Source of the DNA: Oscillospiraceae bacterium
GTDB lineage: Bacteria > Bacillota > Clostridia > Oscillospirales > Acutalibacteraceae
Assembly: GCA_910574995.1 (NCBI GenBank)
Contig: CAJTCS010000001.1
Span: forward strand, 682,001-746,000
Direction of reading: 5' to 3'
Length of the DNA: 64,000 nucleotides
Both the position numbers and the translations under genes were made by a program. Shown here piece by piece: positions 16,839 to 25,512 of the stretch (position 1 is its first letter; every line of letters starts with the position of its first letter). Below the pieces are notes generated by a model. The model did not search any database and was not told the origin of the DNA. It was given only the letters and a program-made list of their open reading frames with translations.

Positions 16839-17429
16839 ATGCTAGGAGATCAGATCCGCTCCATCCGAAAAAGGCAGGAAATCACCTTGAAAGAGCTGGC
16901 GGAAAAAACCGGCCTTTCCATTGGGTACATCTCCCAGATCGAACGCAATCTCACCGACCCCTCCCTGTCCACCCTGCGGAAGATCAGCGGCGCGCTGGGC
17001 ATCCCCACCTATTTATTTTTAGGCGACGAGCCCCACGGCAGCTTGACCCTCCACAAGGAGGAGATGATCCAGCTTTCCCAGCCAAACTCCAACGTACGCT
17101 ATCAGATCATGTCCCCCATGCCCACCGGGGAGTTCGTGCCCCAATCTTTGGTGGCACGGTTCGAGCTAGCGCCCCACAGCGTAGACGGAGAATTGCCGGT
17201 CATCCACCCCAGCGAAGAAATCGTCCTGCTGGAGCGGGGCGCTGTGGATGTGATCATCGACGGGAAGCCCGTCCATCTGAAGGCCGGGGACACTACCCTG
17301 ATCCGCTCCAACCTACCCCACATCCTCTCTAACCCCACAGATGAGGTGGTCATGGGGTATTCCATCCTCACTCCCGCTGTATGGTTCCCCAGCACCCACC
17401 GAAGCCCTAAGCCAGGCCCCCAAATTTGA
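16839..17429 (+). CDS. XRE-cupin transcriptional regulator
   Basis: A 196-residue protein. Residues 1-65 form a helix-turn-helix (DQIRSIRKRQEITLKELAEK, then SIGYISQIERN). Residues 110-185 form a cupin (HPSEEIVLLERGAVDVIIDG, then HLKAGDTTLIRSNLPHILSN). Such HTH-cupin (SutR/PuuR-type) regulators bind a small metabolite in the cupin and control adjacent catabolic genes. The divergent layout with the epimerase-DUF819-CocE operon makes that operon the likely target. Confidence 0.9.
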   Translation: MLGDQIRSIRKRQEITLKELAEKTGLSIGYISQIERNLTDPSLSTLRKISGALGIPTYLFLGDEPHGSLTLHKEEMIQLSQPNSNVRYQIMSPMPTGEFVPQSLVARFELAPHSVDGELPVIHPSEEIVLLERGAVDVIIDGKPVHLKAGDTTLIRSNLPHILSNPTDEVVMGYSILTPAVWFPSTHRSPKPGPQI

Positions 17430-17444
17430 ATCCATGCTCTTAAA

Positions 17445-17466
17445 GCCTCCCTCCTGGAGGCATTTT
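17445..17466 (+). terminator. Rho-independent terminator of the regulator gene
   Basis: GCCTCC/GGAGGC stem (17445-17450 with 17456-17461) followed by ATTTTC, 16 bases after the stop. From 17467 to 17660 I see no gene. Confidence 0.7.
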
Positions 17467-17667
17467 CATGTGCGCCTCAAACATGGATCGTGGAAAAGGC
17501 ACATCATGCTTTTCCCCCTTACTTACGCTATATAAAAGGCAAAAGAAAATGACCCCCATGCTGCAAATAGTAAAGATACCCGTGGATTTGTCCGGGAGAA
17601 CCGCCCAACATCGCCCCTCCCCAGTTCCCGGCTGCGTCCTCCCACATCCACTCCAAAACCAGCATGC

Positions 17668-17720
17668 AAGACTTGGCCTAACGGTCAAGTCTCCGGGTTC
17701 GAATCCTTCTGCTCTTGCCA
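17668..17720 (+). other. tRNA-like 3' remnant
   Basis: A stem GACTTG...CAAGTC is followed by CCGGGTTCGAATCC, a T-arm-like stretch, and ends CTCTTGCCA as if with an encoded CCA. No matching 5' acceptor strand and no full set of arms can be folded, so this is not a working tRNA. It is followed at once by a strong terminator and by an integrase fragment on the other strand. This fits a former tRNA attachment site. Confidence 0.35.
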
Positions 17721-17722
17721 AA

Positions 17723-17760
17723 GCGCCGTAGACGTGGGTGTCTACGGCGCTTGTTTTTTT
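17723..17760 (+). terminator. Strong rho-independent terminator
   Basis: GCGCCGTAGAC (17723-17733) pairs with GTCTACGGCGC (17740-17750), followed by TTGTTTTTTT. It stands directly behind the tRNA-like remnant. Confidence 0.85.
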
Positions 17761-17906
17761 GCTATATTCTGGTATATGTTTGGGTGGTTGGGGTGCTAGA
17801 AACTGCTTTTTGCCCTGCCGTATCATCACTGGAGCGTCGGCGGTTTCTCGTTTGGCCGTATCCATTCGCAAAATTTCCGTTTGCTTTCGCATTAAAAACG
17901 CATCAA

Positions 17907-18213
17907 TCAGAAATTGAACCCGTCTGCGATTCCTTGCAGGCGGGTTGTGTCTTTCTCTTGACATAGTACATTTCGGTGATTTGTGAGGTGCTGCGGCCCA
18001 GGAGGTCCGCTACTTGGCGGGGCAAAGAGAGCCTTCTTGGTGCCGTCGGGCTGTTTCACGCCGTTTATCAACTGCGTGGCAAAATGATGCCTGCGGCTGT
18101 GCAAACCTTTTTGCTCTATCCCTGCGGCCTTGAGAACCCGGTAGTGCCGTTTGCGGAAGTTCACAGGGCGGGTATAGTTGCCTTTCTCGTCGCTTACAAG
18201 GGGCGAATTTGGA
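17907..18213 (-). pseudogene. Tyrosine integrase 3' fragment, copy 3
   Basis: The longest of the three copies. It reads PLVSDEKGNYTRPVNFRKRH, then GLHSRRHHFATQLINGVKQP and DGTKKAL. A frame change follows (around 18020) into LLGRSTSQITEMYY-like sequence, ending in the shared TTRLQGIADGFNF. The HSRRHHFA box corresponds to the integrase HxxR motif. About 100 C-terminal residues survive. The remainder of 18214-18386 has no recognisable gene. Confidence 0.75.
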
Positions 18214-18386
18214 CCAAAATACCGTTCCTGCGTAGTTCACTGCCACCTGTTTCAGGCATACACGCCCTGCAATTTTATCCGTTGCTGCGCCTTAACGCTT
18301 ACTTAGTTAATCTTTTCAGGAATTTCGTTTATTGCGCGAATAAATTTTTGAATATAGCCGCTTTGCGTTGGCATAATCTCCGGCAG

Positions 18387-18764
18387 TTACTCAATTTTGA
18401 ACCACTTTAGTTCTGTGCTTTCTTCGTCTTGTTTCAATGTACCGGAGAAATCCTTCACAATATACACTACGTCTGTATAATACACCTCGTCTTGATTTGG
18501 ATATATCATGTGTACACTAGCCTTGACGTCAAACAGCTTTGGCTCGGAGATTTCCAATGACGTTTCCTCTCTTACCTCTCTGGCAAGTGCCTCTTCAAGA
18601 GTCTCGCCTAATTCAATGGCGCCGCCAGGCACACACCACAAGCCATTGTCAGAGCGCCTTTCCAACAGGATCCTGTTCGTATCATCATGGATGATACACA
18701 TAGCGGCCGTTGCCATAATAGGACTGTGTCCAATATATTTTCGCATGTCTGAAATGTAGCCCAC
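18387..18764 (-). CDS. Nudix hydrolase, probably truncated at the C-terminus
   Basis: A 125-residue protein with a Nudix box: GGAIELGETLEEALAREVRE followed by ETS. The usual EExG glycine is replaced by Ser. It opens with YIGHSPIMATAAMCIIHDD, as in MutT/ADP-ribose-type members. It stops after ELKWFKIE, where family members usually continue for 15-30 residues (FFPLDELP-like). The end lies next to an integrase scrap, so the tail may have been lost. It would cleave a nucleoside diphosphate derivative; the substrate cannot be told. Confidence 0.75.
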   Translation of the reverse strand: MGYISDMRKYIGHSPIMATAAMCIIHDDTNRILLERRSDNGLWCVPGGAIELGETLEEALAREVREETSLEISEPKLFDVKASVHMIYPNQDEVYYTDVVYIVKDFSGTLKQDEESTELKWFKIE

Positions 18765-19101
18765 GGATCGTTCCTCACATATTCAATAAATTTAATATCA
18801 TATTATATCACGCAGTTCCAATCAAGTCAACACCATGCCGTCCCAACAGCTGTCCACCCTCTTGAAGGCATTGCCGTTTGTAAGCTGCTTTTTGAACCAC
18901 CTGTCGCCCTTCCTTTCGTCAACAACACAACATACCACACCCCGCCGCGAAAGTTCACTGACATTTTTCTTACTTTTCCTGTCCTTTTGGAAAATCCATT
19001 TTCTTTGTTTTGCGGCGCAAATTTTGAGCGAACCATGACGTCCTTCTATCTCCCCTTCAGGGGCAGGTTTTCTCGTGCATATACTTGTACTTTCTCCCCC
19101 A

Positions 19102-19130
19102 TTGCTTTTATTGCCCCGGATCGCTATAAT
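19102..19130 (+). promoter_or_regulatory. Promoter of the two-component operon
   Basis: TTGCTT (19102-19107), a 17-base spacer and TATAAT (19125-19130), 37 bases before the response-regulator start. The gap 18765-19101 has no gene I can support. Confidence 0.65.
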
Positions 19131-19167
19131 TTATGGTACGACATAAAAATGCAAGGAGAGTACACCT

Positions 19168-19830
19168 ATGAAAAAACTTCTAATCGTAGAGGATGACGAC
19201 GCCATCCGCGCCGGCCTATGCCAGTCTCTTTCATCCGATACATTAGAGGCCGTAGGCGCTGAGAATCTGGCCGCTGCCAAACAGCGGCTTGCCGCGGCGC
19301 GTTTCGACCTGCTGCTTCTCGACTGCAACCTCCCCGACGGCAACGGTATCGATTTCTGCCGGGAACTCATGAATAAGAAGGCAATCCCCGTGATTTTCCT
19401 CACCGTGCGGGATTCAGAGATTGACGAGGTGGCCGCCTTTCGCGCCGGAGCCTGCGACTATGTGAAAAAACCATTTTCTTTGATGGTACTTAAGGAACGC
19501 ATTTCCGCTTTATTAGCGCGCACGGGAAAGCGAAGCGATTTGTATGTAGACCGACGGTACCGGTTCGATTTTACGTCGCTGGATTTTTTTGTAGACGGCG
19601 AAAGGGTGTATCTGGGTTCCACGGAATACAAGCTGCTGGCGGTACTGGTGAAAAATGCGGGCAATGTGCTGTCTCGGGCGGTACTCACCGACGCCCTCTG
19701 GGAAGGCGGTGAGGAATTGAACGAAAACGCGTTGTCCGTTACAGTCAGCCGGCTGCGGGGGCGGCTGGGAGAAAAAAGCATCAGCACCATCTACGGACTG
19801 GGCTATATGTGGGTAGGTGACAGAACATGA
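19168..19830 (+). CDS. OmpR/PhoB-family response regulator
   Basis: A 220-residue protein. The receiver domain holds acidic residues VEDDD, phospho-acceptor Asp52 (LLLLDCNLPDG), T-loop FLTVRD and lysine VKKPF. The winged-helix effector covers about 125-218 (TEYKLLAVLVKNAGNVLSRA, then LSVTVSRLRGRL). AAGGAGAG precedes the ATG. It overlaps the sensor-kinase gene by 4 bases, and the ABC transporter genes follow. This is the layout of BceRS/VraSR-like antimicrobial-peptide response systems, so it probably activates the transporter promoter at 20782-20837. Confidence 0.9.
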   Translation: MKKLLIVEDDDAIRAGLCQSLSSDTLEAVGAENLAAAKQRLAAARFDLLLLDCNLPDGNGIDFCRELMNKKAIPVIFLTVRDSEIDEVAAFRAGACDYVKKPFSLMVLKERISALLARTGKRSDLYVDRRYRFDFTSLDFFVDGERVYLGSTEYKLLAVLVKNAGNVLSRAVLTDALWEGGEELNENALSVTVSRLRGRLGEKSISTIYGLGYMWVGDRT

Positions 19831-20780
19831 CGTTGCTTTTCCTCGTTGTTTGGCTCATTTTGACCCTGGTGTTCTGCATTGTGAATGGACTTCATGTGGG
19901 CAGCATCTGGCCGACTGTCTGCTATGCGGCACTCGCAGGCTTTATCGCCGTGGGCTTTGCGCTGTATGAAAAAATGCGGAGGCAAAGGCTGCTGGATGAT
20001 GTACAGAAAGTGCTGGATGGTAAAGATGATTTTGCCGCCCGGGAAAGCAGCCTTGCACCGCTTGCGCGGCAGCTCAGGCTGAAACGCGGCGAGGAGGAAA
20101 CGCGGGACAAACGTGTTACGGAGAGCTACCGCAACCTGGCCGCGCTGGTCTCCGACATCGCCCACCAGTGCAAAACGCCGTTGACGGCTGCCCGGATGTA
20201 CGCCGAATTATTACCACCGTCCGCTGAGTCGGCGGCAATCGCCCAGCAGACCGGTAAGCTGCAGTTTCTCCTGGACGCTTTAGTGAAACTTTCCCGTTGT
20301 GAGGGTGGGCTTATTGAAGAGAACGTGCACCCGTCAATGGAATCGGTGAAAACACTGGCGGCCCAAGCGTTGTCCGCCGTTGTGCCGGAAGCCGGGAGGA
20401 AAAGCATCGTCCTGTCCGTAGAAATCCCCGAAGGATTGACCGCTTTGTTTGATATGCGCTGGACGGCGGAGGCATTGGGGGCGCTCCTGGATAACAGTGT
20501 CAAATACGCGCCGGAAAACTCGAAAATTACGGTTGCGGCCCAACGCTATGAGACATACATCCGGCTAGATGTCCTCGACGAGGGCCCCGGCATACCGGAG
20601 GAGGAACTGACGGAGATTTGGAAACGGTTTTATCGTGGCAAGACGACCCGGGGCGCTTCCGGCGTGGGGATCGGCCTTACCCTGTGCCGTATGATCGTGC
20701 AGGCCCAGAACGGCCGGGCGCTCTGTGAAGACCGGGAAGGCGGTGGGTGCCGGTTCAGTATTTTTCTGCCAGCCGGGTAG
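19827..20780 (+). CDS. Sensor histidine kinase
   Basis: A 317-residue protein with two N-terminal membrane helices (about 2-20 and 28-46) and almost no extracellular loop. This is the intramembrane-sensing layout of BceS-type kinases. H-box SDIAHQCKTPLT gives phospho-His113. The ATPase domain has an N-box (LDNSVKYAPENS), G1 (DEGPGIPEEE) and G2 (GVGIGLTLC). Kinases of this type sense flux through a partner ABC transporter rather than the drug directly; the downstream ABC genes are the expected partner. Confidence 0.9.
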   Translation: MTLLFLVVWLILTLVFCIVNGLHVGSIWPTVCYAALAGFIAVGFALYEKMRRQRLLDDVQKVLDGKDDFAARESSLAPLARQLRLKRGEEETRDKRVTESYRNLAALVSDIAHQCKTPLTAARMYAELLPPSAESAAIAQQTGKLQFLLDALVKLSRCEGGLIEENVHPSMESVKTLAAQALSAVVPEAGRKSIVLSVEIPEGLTALFDMRWTAEALGALLDNSVKYAPENSKITVAAQRYETYIRLDVLDEGPGIPEEELTEIWKRFYRGKTTRGASGVGIGLTLCRMIVQAQNGRALCEDREGGGCRFSIFLPAG

Positions 20781-20781
20781 G

Positions 20782-20837
20782 AATCTTTCAAAACTGAAAG
20801 ATTTCGTTACGGTCTGGAAAGATTCGTTTGCTATAAT
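20782..20837 (+). promoter_or_regulatory. Palindrome/direct repeats and promoter ahead of the ABC genes
   Basis: AATCTTTCA-AAAC-TGAAAGATT (20782-20803) is a perfect 9-bp inverted repeat. The half-site GGAAAGATTCG recurs at about 20817, two helical turns after GAAAGATTTCG. A TATAAT lies at 20832-20837 with no good -35 box. This fits an activator-dependent promoter controlled by the response regulator. Confidence 0.6.
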
Positions 20838-20866
20838 GGTGAAAAATCAAAAGAAAGGGTACAATC

Positions 20867-21550
20867 ATGCTTATACAAACGAATCAGCTGACAAGGGTTT
20901 ACGGAAACGGAGAAAATGCACTGCGGGCCCTGGATAGGGTAACGCTATCTGTAGAGCGCGGTGCGTTTGTTTCTGTGGTGGGTTCCAGCGGCAGCGGCAA
21001 GAGCACGCTTCTGCATCTGTTGGGCGGTATTGACAGGCCTACCGAAGGAACGGTAACGATTGACGGCACAGACCTCTACTCCCTGGCCCCCGACCCCCTC
21101 ACCATCTTCCGGCGGCGCTATATCGGTTTCGTATTCCAAAGCTACAACCTGATTCCCGGGCTGAACGTCTGGGAAAACATCACGCTGCCCATGGGGCTGG
21201 ACAAGCTGAAGGCCGACCGGGAGGAAACCGGGCAGCTTCTCTCCACCCTTGGCATTTACGAAAAACGGTATGCCCTGCCCTCCCAGCTTTCCGGCGGCCA
21301 GCAGCAGCGGGTGGCGATTGCCCGGGCGTTGGCCACAAAGCCCCACATCGTCCTGGCGGACGAGCCCACAGGGAACCTGGACAGCAAGACCAGCCTGGAG
21401 GTGATGCTGCTTCTGGAGAAGCTGAACCGGGAGTTCTCACAGACCATCGTGATGATTACCCACAGCGAGGAACTGGCGCAGATGACCGCCCGGCGCATCC
21501 GTATCGAAGATGGGCGCATTGTGTCCGACAGCGGGGAGGTGGCAAAATGA
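20867..21550 (+). CDS. ABC transporter ATP-binding protein (MacB/BceA type)
   Basis: A 227-residue protein. Walker A GSSGSGKST, Q-loop VFQSYNLIPGLNVWENITLP, signature LSGGQQQR, Walker B HIVLADEPTGNLDSKT and H-loop MITHSEE. The order and the NLDSKT tail are those of the LolD/MacB/BceA class. It drives the large FtsX-type permease encoded next, whose start overlaps this stop. It probably removes or detoxifies a cell-envelope antibiotic. Confidence 0.92.
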   Translation: MLIQTNQLTRVYGNGENALRALDRVTLSVERGAFVSVVGSSGSGKSTLLHLLGGIDRPTEGTVTIDGTDLYSLAPDPLTIFRRRYIGFVFQSYNLIPGLNVWENITLPMGLDKLKADREETGQLLSTLGIYEKRYALPSQLSGGQQQRVAIARALATKPHIVLADEPTGNLDSKTSLEVMLLLEKLNREFSQTIVMITHSEELAQMTARRIRIEDGRIVSDSGEVAK

Positions 21551-24105
21551 TTTTCCGGCTTGCCCGCTTACAGATTAAATCCCACCGGATGCGCACCACA
21601 TTTGTGGCCGTGGCGGCGGTCCTCACTGCGGTGCTATATATGACGGTCATTAGTATTGCGTATTGTCTCGTGGATTCCCTCCAGCTTTCCAAAATGTTGG
21701 CGTATAGCTCGGATTTTCACGCGCTAATTATTGATACCGGATATTCTATCTCCGGGGAAGCCTTGCGGGAGGAAATCCAGAGCGCCCCTGAGGTCTCGGA
21801 AACATTTCTTGCAGCGTATGCCCCTGTGCACTGGGAGGAGCCGGCAGAAGCGAACAGCATAAGGCAAGGGTTTGGGGTGGCTTTTGTGGACAGGGAGGGC
21901 ATCCTTCCCCACCACTTTATGACAATGACCGAGGGCCGGTTCCCCCGCACAGGAGAGGAGATATTGCTCTGCCGGGAGGCGTTCCCCACACATTCCATTG
22001 GCGATCCGATCCGATTTTTCATTATGGGCGCGGGGACTGCGGAGCCGATGGTGAGGGAGAGAATCTACACGGTCTCCGGTTTCTATCACAGCGACGCGGA
22101 TAGCCCACCCCCGGCGGTGGCGCTGTATGGAGAGAACGTGGCGGAGGAATTGGAGCTGAGTGTGATGATGAACTTCCACAGCAGCTTCGGGATAGAGCAG
22201 CGGTTGGAGGCGGTGACAGAGCGGCTTTCCCAATGGGAGGTCCCGGGGGAGGAGCGGCGCACCCAAATCAACGGAGCCTATGTGGGGGCGGATTTGGGCA
22301 GCTTCCTCCAGCCGGGCAACGTCCTGCTGATGCTCTTGGCGATAGGGGTGCTGTTCTTTGCGGCGTTTTTGCTCATCTACAACGTCTATTCCATCGCCCT
22401 GACCCAGGATATGCGCGCCTTCGGGCTCTTGAAGGTCATCGGCATGACCCATCGGCAGATGAAAAAACTCACCCTCATACAGACCGGGCTCATTGCCTGC
22501 GGGGCGCTGCCGGTGGGCCTGCTGCTGGGGTATTGCATCGGCTTTAAGCTGCTCGCCCCTGTGTTTATGAGCATGAGCGGAGAGGTGCTGCCCTATCGGT
22601 TCAGCCCGATCATTGCCCTGCTCAGCGGGGGGCTTACGCTGTTTACGCTGTTCTTCTCGGCGCTGCGGCCCCTGGCGCGTATCAAGAAAATGACGCCCAT
22701 ACAGTCGGTCTCGGCTGAACCGGAGAGCAAAGCCCCAAAAAAAGAACGGCGCCGGGAGGCCCCCGCCTCCCCCAGAAGCCTGGCTATGGCGGGGCTGCGC
22801 CGAAGCCGTGGCCGGATGCTGGTCACTTCCCTCTCGGCGGTGGTGTCCGTGCTGCTGTTTGTGATGGTGGGTGGGCTTACGGATATGATTGTGGACGTGG
22901 AAAGGGTCGGGATGTTCGACGTGGAGCTGGGGCTGGGGATGGGGGACCGCAGTGGCCTTATCCCCGATGCGCTTATGCAAATCTCAAGCTTCATTGCGGT
23001 GGAGCCGGATATGATTGAGAAGCTTGCCGCGTCTGATACCGTAGAGGAAATGCAGTTTCTGCGCTTTGGGCAGGTAGAGGCAGATATTTCTCCCAGTCTG
23101 GAAGAGAGCCTTCGCTGGTTTCTGGCGCAAAAAACAGAATATGAGTGGGAGCGTGAGAAGTACCAGGGCATTCTTGACAGCGGCAGGATAAAAACCGCCG
23201 TCCTCTCCATCCCCGACCAGCTCTGCCGGGATATTGTCGTGTACCGGGATGATAGAAGCAAGCCTTTTCACTATGACGGGGAGGAACTGTACGACGGCAA
23301 ACATGTACTGTGCGTTTTCACGGAAAACGAACTGGAGATTCTCCCGGATATACAGTTTTCCTCCGGGGAGGCGCTTTCCTCAGACGGCTTAAAAAGAGAA
23401 TATGAAGTCATCCCCGTGGAGCTGTCCTATGGCCTCTGGACAGCCCTGGCGGAGATCTGCGGGAGCCCCGCGGCGAACTCCGTCGGCGTAGAGGATGTGT
23501 TTTTCCTGCTGCCCGAGAGCATCTTTGAGAGGGAGTTCCCGGACGCGCCGGTGTTCAAGGTGCTTGTGAACGCAAAAGAGGGCCGAGAGGACGCGCTTCT
23601 TAAAGAGGCGCAAGCCCTGATTGAGGGGCGTAGCGTTGGCTCTGGTGACACAAGTTTCAGCTATCTTTTGGGCGGAAAGCTCCTGGACCTAGAGAAATTG
23701 CAGGAACGGCTTGGGGCCATACAACTGACAGGGTACAGCCTTTGCGGGATCATCTTCCTAATCGGCCTCATGAACATGGTGAACAGCGCCCTCACATCTA
23801 CCGTCCAGCGGCGGCGGGAGTTCGCTATGCTGGAAACAGTAGGCATGACCCGGGCGCAGCTGCGCCGCATGCTCATCTATGAAAACAGCGTAGGCGGGGT
23901 ATTGGGGCTTGCAGCTTTTGTAGTTGGGTCAGCTTTATCCAACACACTGCTGGCGCAGGTATTCGACGTGAAAATTTCCACGATATCCCTGCCCGCCGTG
24001 GGGATCCTGCTTCTCCTATTTGCCATCGGTGGTGCGGCGGCAGAACTTTCATACCGGCTCGCTACCAGAGCGTCATTGACCGAGCGGGTAAAGGGGGAGG
24101 AATGA
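21547..24105 (+). CDS. FtsX-domain ABC permease, 852 residues
   Basis: A large permease with a first helix at 18-40, then an extracytoplasmic domain (about 45-245). Three helices follow (about 260-375; motif AFGLLKVIGMTHRQMKKLTL), then a central helix (about 425-445) and a second large extracellular domain. The last three helices (about 735-845) hold the second FtsX motif EFAMLETVGMTRAQLRRMLI. This is the duplicated FtsX layout of BceB/SalY-like permeases. It pairs with the ATPase at 20867 and the upstream two-component system. The substrate cannot be read; lantibiotics, bacitracin-like peptides or host peptides are candidates. Confidence 0.88.
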   Translation: MIFRLARLQIKSHRMRTTFVAVAAVLTAVLYMTVISIAYCLVDSLQLSKMLAYSSDFHALIIDTGYSISGEALREEIQSAPEVSETFLAAYAPVHWEEPAEANSIRQGFGVAFVDREGILPHHFMTMTEGRFPRTGEEILLCREAFPTHSIGDPIRFFIMGAGTAEPMVRERIYTVSGFYHSDADSPPPAVALYGENVAEELELSVMMNFHSSFGIEQRLEAVTERLSQWEVPGEERRTQINGAYVGADLGSFLQPGNVLLMLLAIGVLFFAAFLLIYNVYSIALTQDMRAFGLLKVIGMTHRQMKKLTLIQTGLIACGALPVGLLLGYCIGFKLLAPVFMSMSGEVLPYRFSPIIALLSGGLTLFTLFFSALRPLARIKKMTPIQSVSAEPESKAPKKERRREAPASPRSLAMAGLRRSRGRMLVTSLSAVVSVLLFVMVGGLTDMIVDVERVGMFDVELGLGMGDRSGLIPDALMQISSFIAVEPDMIEKLAASDTVEEMQFLRFGQVEADISPSLEESLRWFLAQKTEYEWEREKYQGILDSGRIKTAVLSIPDQLCRDIVVYRDDRSKPFHYDGEELYDGKHVLCVFTENELEILPDIQFSSGEALSSDGLKREYEVIPVELSYGLWTALAEICGSPAANSVGVEDVFFLLPESIFEREFPDAPVFKVLVNAKEGREDALLKEAQALIEGRSVGSGDTSFSYLLGGKLLDLEKLQERLGAIQLTGYSLCGIIFLIGLMNMVNSALTSTVQRRREFAMLETVGMTRAQLRRMLIYENSVGGVLGLAAFVVGSALSNTLLAQVFDVKISTISLPAVGILLLLFAIGGAAAELSYRLATRASLTERVKGEE

Positions 24106-24209
24106 GGGGTTTGGCTGCGTCATTTCCATGTCAGCGGCAATACTTGAATCCTGTAACAAATTGTGCTATATCTAATTCACAGAAACGCGGCATGCCTGTG
24201 TCTGACGCA

Positions 24210-24240
24210 AATCTTGGGGAAAGATTAGGTTTCTTTTTCT
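24210..24240 (+). terminator. Weak terminator after the permease
   Basis: AATCTT (24210-24215) pairs with AAGATT (24221-24226), followed by a T-rich run. It lies between the convergent permease and the dsdA remnant. Confidence 0.5.
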
Positions 24241-24839
24241 TTATTTTGCGGTGCAATTTTTGAGTGGTGTCGCTGACAAGCAAAGGTCTAAAAGCTCGGT
24301 TTGAGAAGTCAGCGCGGCGATGGCGTCGGACACCGGCAGGACGTTGGGGTCAAGGGAGATGGTCATCTGGCTTACCTTGGACTCCACCAGCTTCATGCCC
24401 GCAGAGATGCCAGGCGTGTGGCCTGTGTACTTCACGGTGATTTTCTTACGATCCTCAATGGTGGCAATGCCGGAGAGCATAGGCTGGATCCCCCTGCCCA
24501 CGAAAGCGGAGGGGCGGCCTACAGCCAGGCCATCGGCATCCGTCCGGCCGTCGATGCCGAAATCTTTCACGCTGACGCCGTCGTGAAGGCCCGTGGCCAT
24601 GCCCAGCATCATGCAGCAGGCGTGGGTGGGTTCCGTAAAGAAGCAGTGGGCGTTGTCCCCGTAAATCTGCTTAATGCCATAGGTGACGCCGCCGGGGGCG
24701 CCGCCTATGCCGCAGGGGATATAGACAAACAAGGGATGGCCGGCGTCTACTGGGATGTTCTGCGCTTCCAGCTGGTCCCGCAGCCGCCCGCCCGCCACAC
24801 TGTAGCCCATAAACAGGTTTCGAGTGCTATGCAGGAATC
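24241..24839 (-). pseudogene. dsdA: D-serine ammonia-lyase, C-terminal remnant
   Basis: The reverse strand reads [20 protein letters not shown], then [20 protein letters not shown] and [20 protein letters not shown]. The glycine-rich [10 protein letters not shown] loop holds the PLP phosphate in this fold-type II family, and the rest matches DsdA C-termini. About 196 of the usual ~440 residues remain. The schiff-base lysine half is missing, and a stop lies just upstream. The enzyme, which converts D-serine to pyruvate and ammonia, is therefore lost. No gene is seen in 24840-25122. Confidence 0.8.
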
Positions 24840-25122
24840 AGAATTTAGAGAATTTTATTAGAATCGAACGGAAGATAAGAGAACACCGGAAAGCCAGTAT
24901 TTGCGGGGATTTTCGGCGTTTTCTGGAGGCATAAACTCGCAAATGCAGATGTCGCACTGGGTTCCGGATTTTGGGCAGTTCTAAGAAAAATTCCGAGCGG
25001 TTCTTAGAATTTTGAGAAGAACGGGGCCATTTTGAGAGCAGATCAAGGCCCCGTGGCAGTGCAGATTTTGGAGCGTCAATGTCGCAGACGTCCCGGAATC
25101 ATGTGCGGAACCCCAAAGAATG

Positions 25123-25512
25123 TCAAAGCCAACGGGACTCCAATTCCACTCTGAGTACATCCAACAAATCAATATACTCCTCTTTCACGCGTTTCACCAG
25201 CGCCAGCGCAATTTCCTCATTATAGGAATGGGTCACATCATTCCGGGACACCAGCATAGCAAGCCACTTTTTCTCGTCCTGTATCATTCCGGCGCTATAT
25301 GCCAGCTTGAGAATTTGCTTTGGTGAGCCGGTCTGTCCTTCGCCATAACCATGCTCCTGCAAAATCTCCTTCATGGCTTTCCATGCCTGCTCAAAGCATA
25401 TCTCGAACAGGGCGGCGCTGCCGGTCAGGGTCAGCACATCGTAAGGCTCATTCAAGTTCCGGACGAGCCGCAGATTATCCAGCGTCTTGCAGAAGTTTTC
25501 AAACTTTTTCAT
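25123..25512 (-). CDS. HEPN-domain toxin-like protein (HepT/HI0074 type)
   Basis: A 129-residue all-helical protein (NFCKTLDNLRLVRNLNEPYD, then FEICFEQAWKAMKEILQEHG) with the HEPN nuclease motif R-x4-H in SRNDVTHSY. The start ATG at 25512 overlaps the end of the nucleotidyltransferase gene (ATGAAAAAGTTTGA), which fits a coupled toxin-antitoxin pair. HEPN proteins of this class are RNases or substrates silenced by AMPylation from the partner MNT enzyme. Confidence 0.85.
   Translation of the reverse strand: MKKFENFCKTLDNLRLVRNLNEPYDVLTLTGSAALFEICFEQAWKAMKEILQEHGYGEGQTGSPKQILKLAYSAGMIQDEKKWLAMLVSRNDVTHSYNEEIALALVKRVKEEYIDLLDVLRVELESRWL

Noticed and set aside
21724-22980. 418-codon reverse frame opposite the FtsX permease
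   Set aside because: Antisense shadow with low-complexity His/Arg/Gln content.
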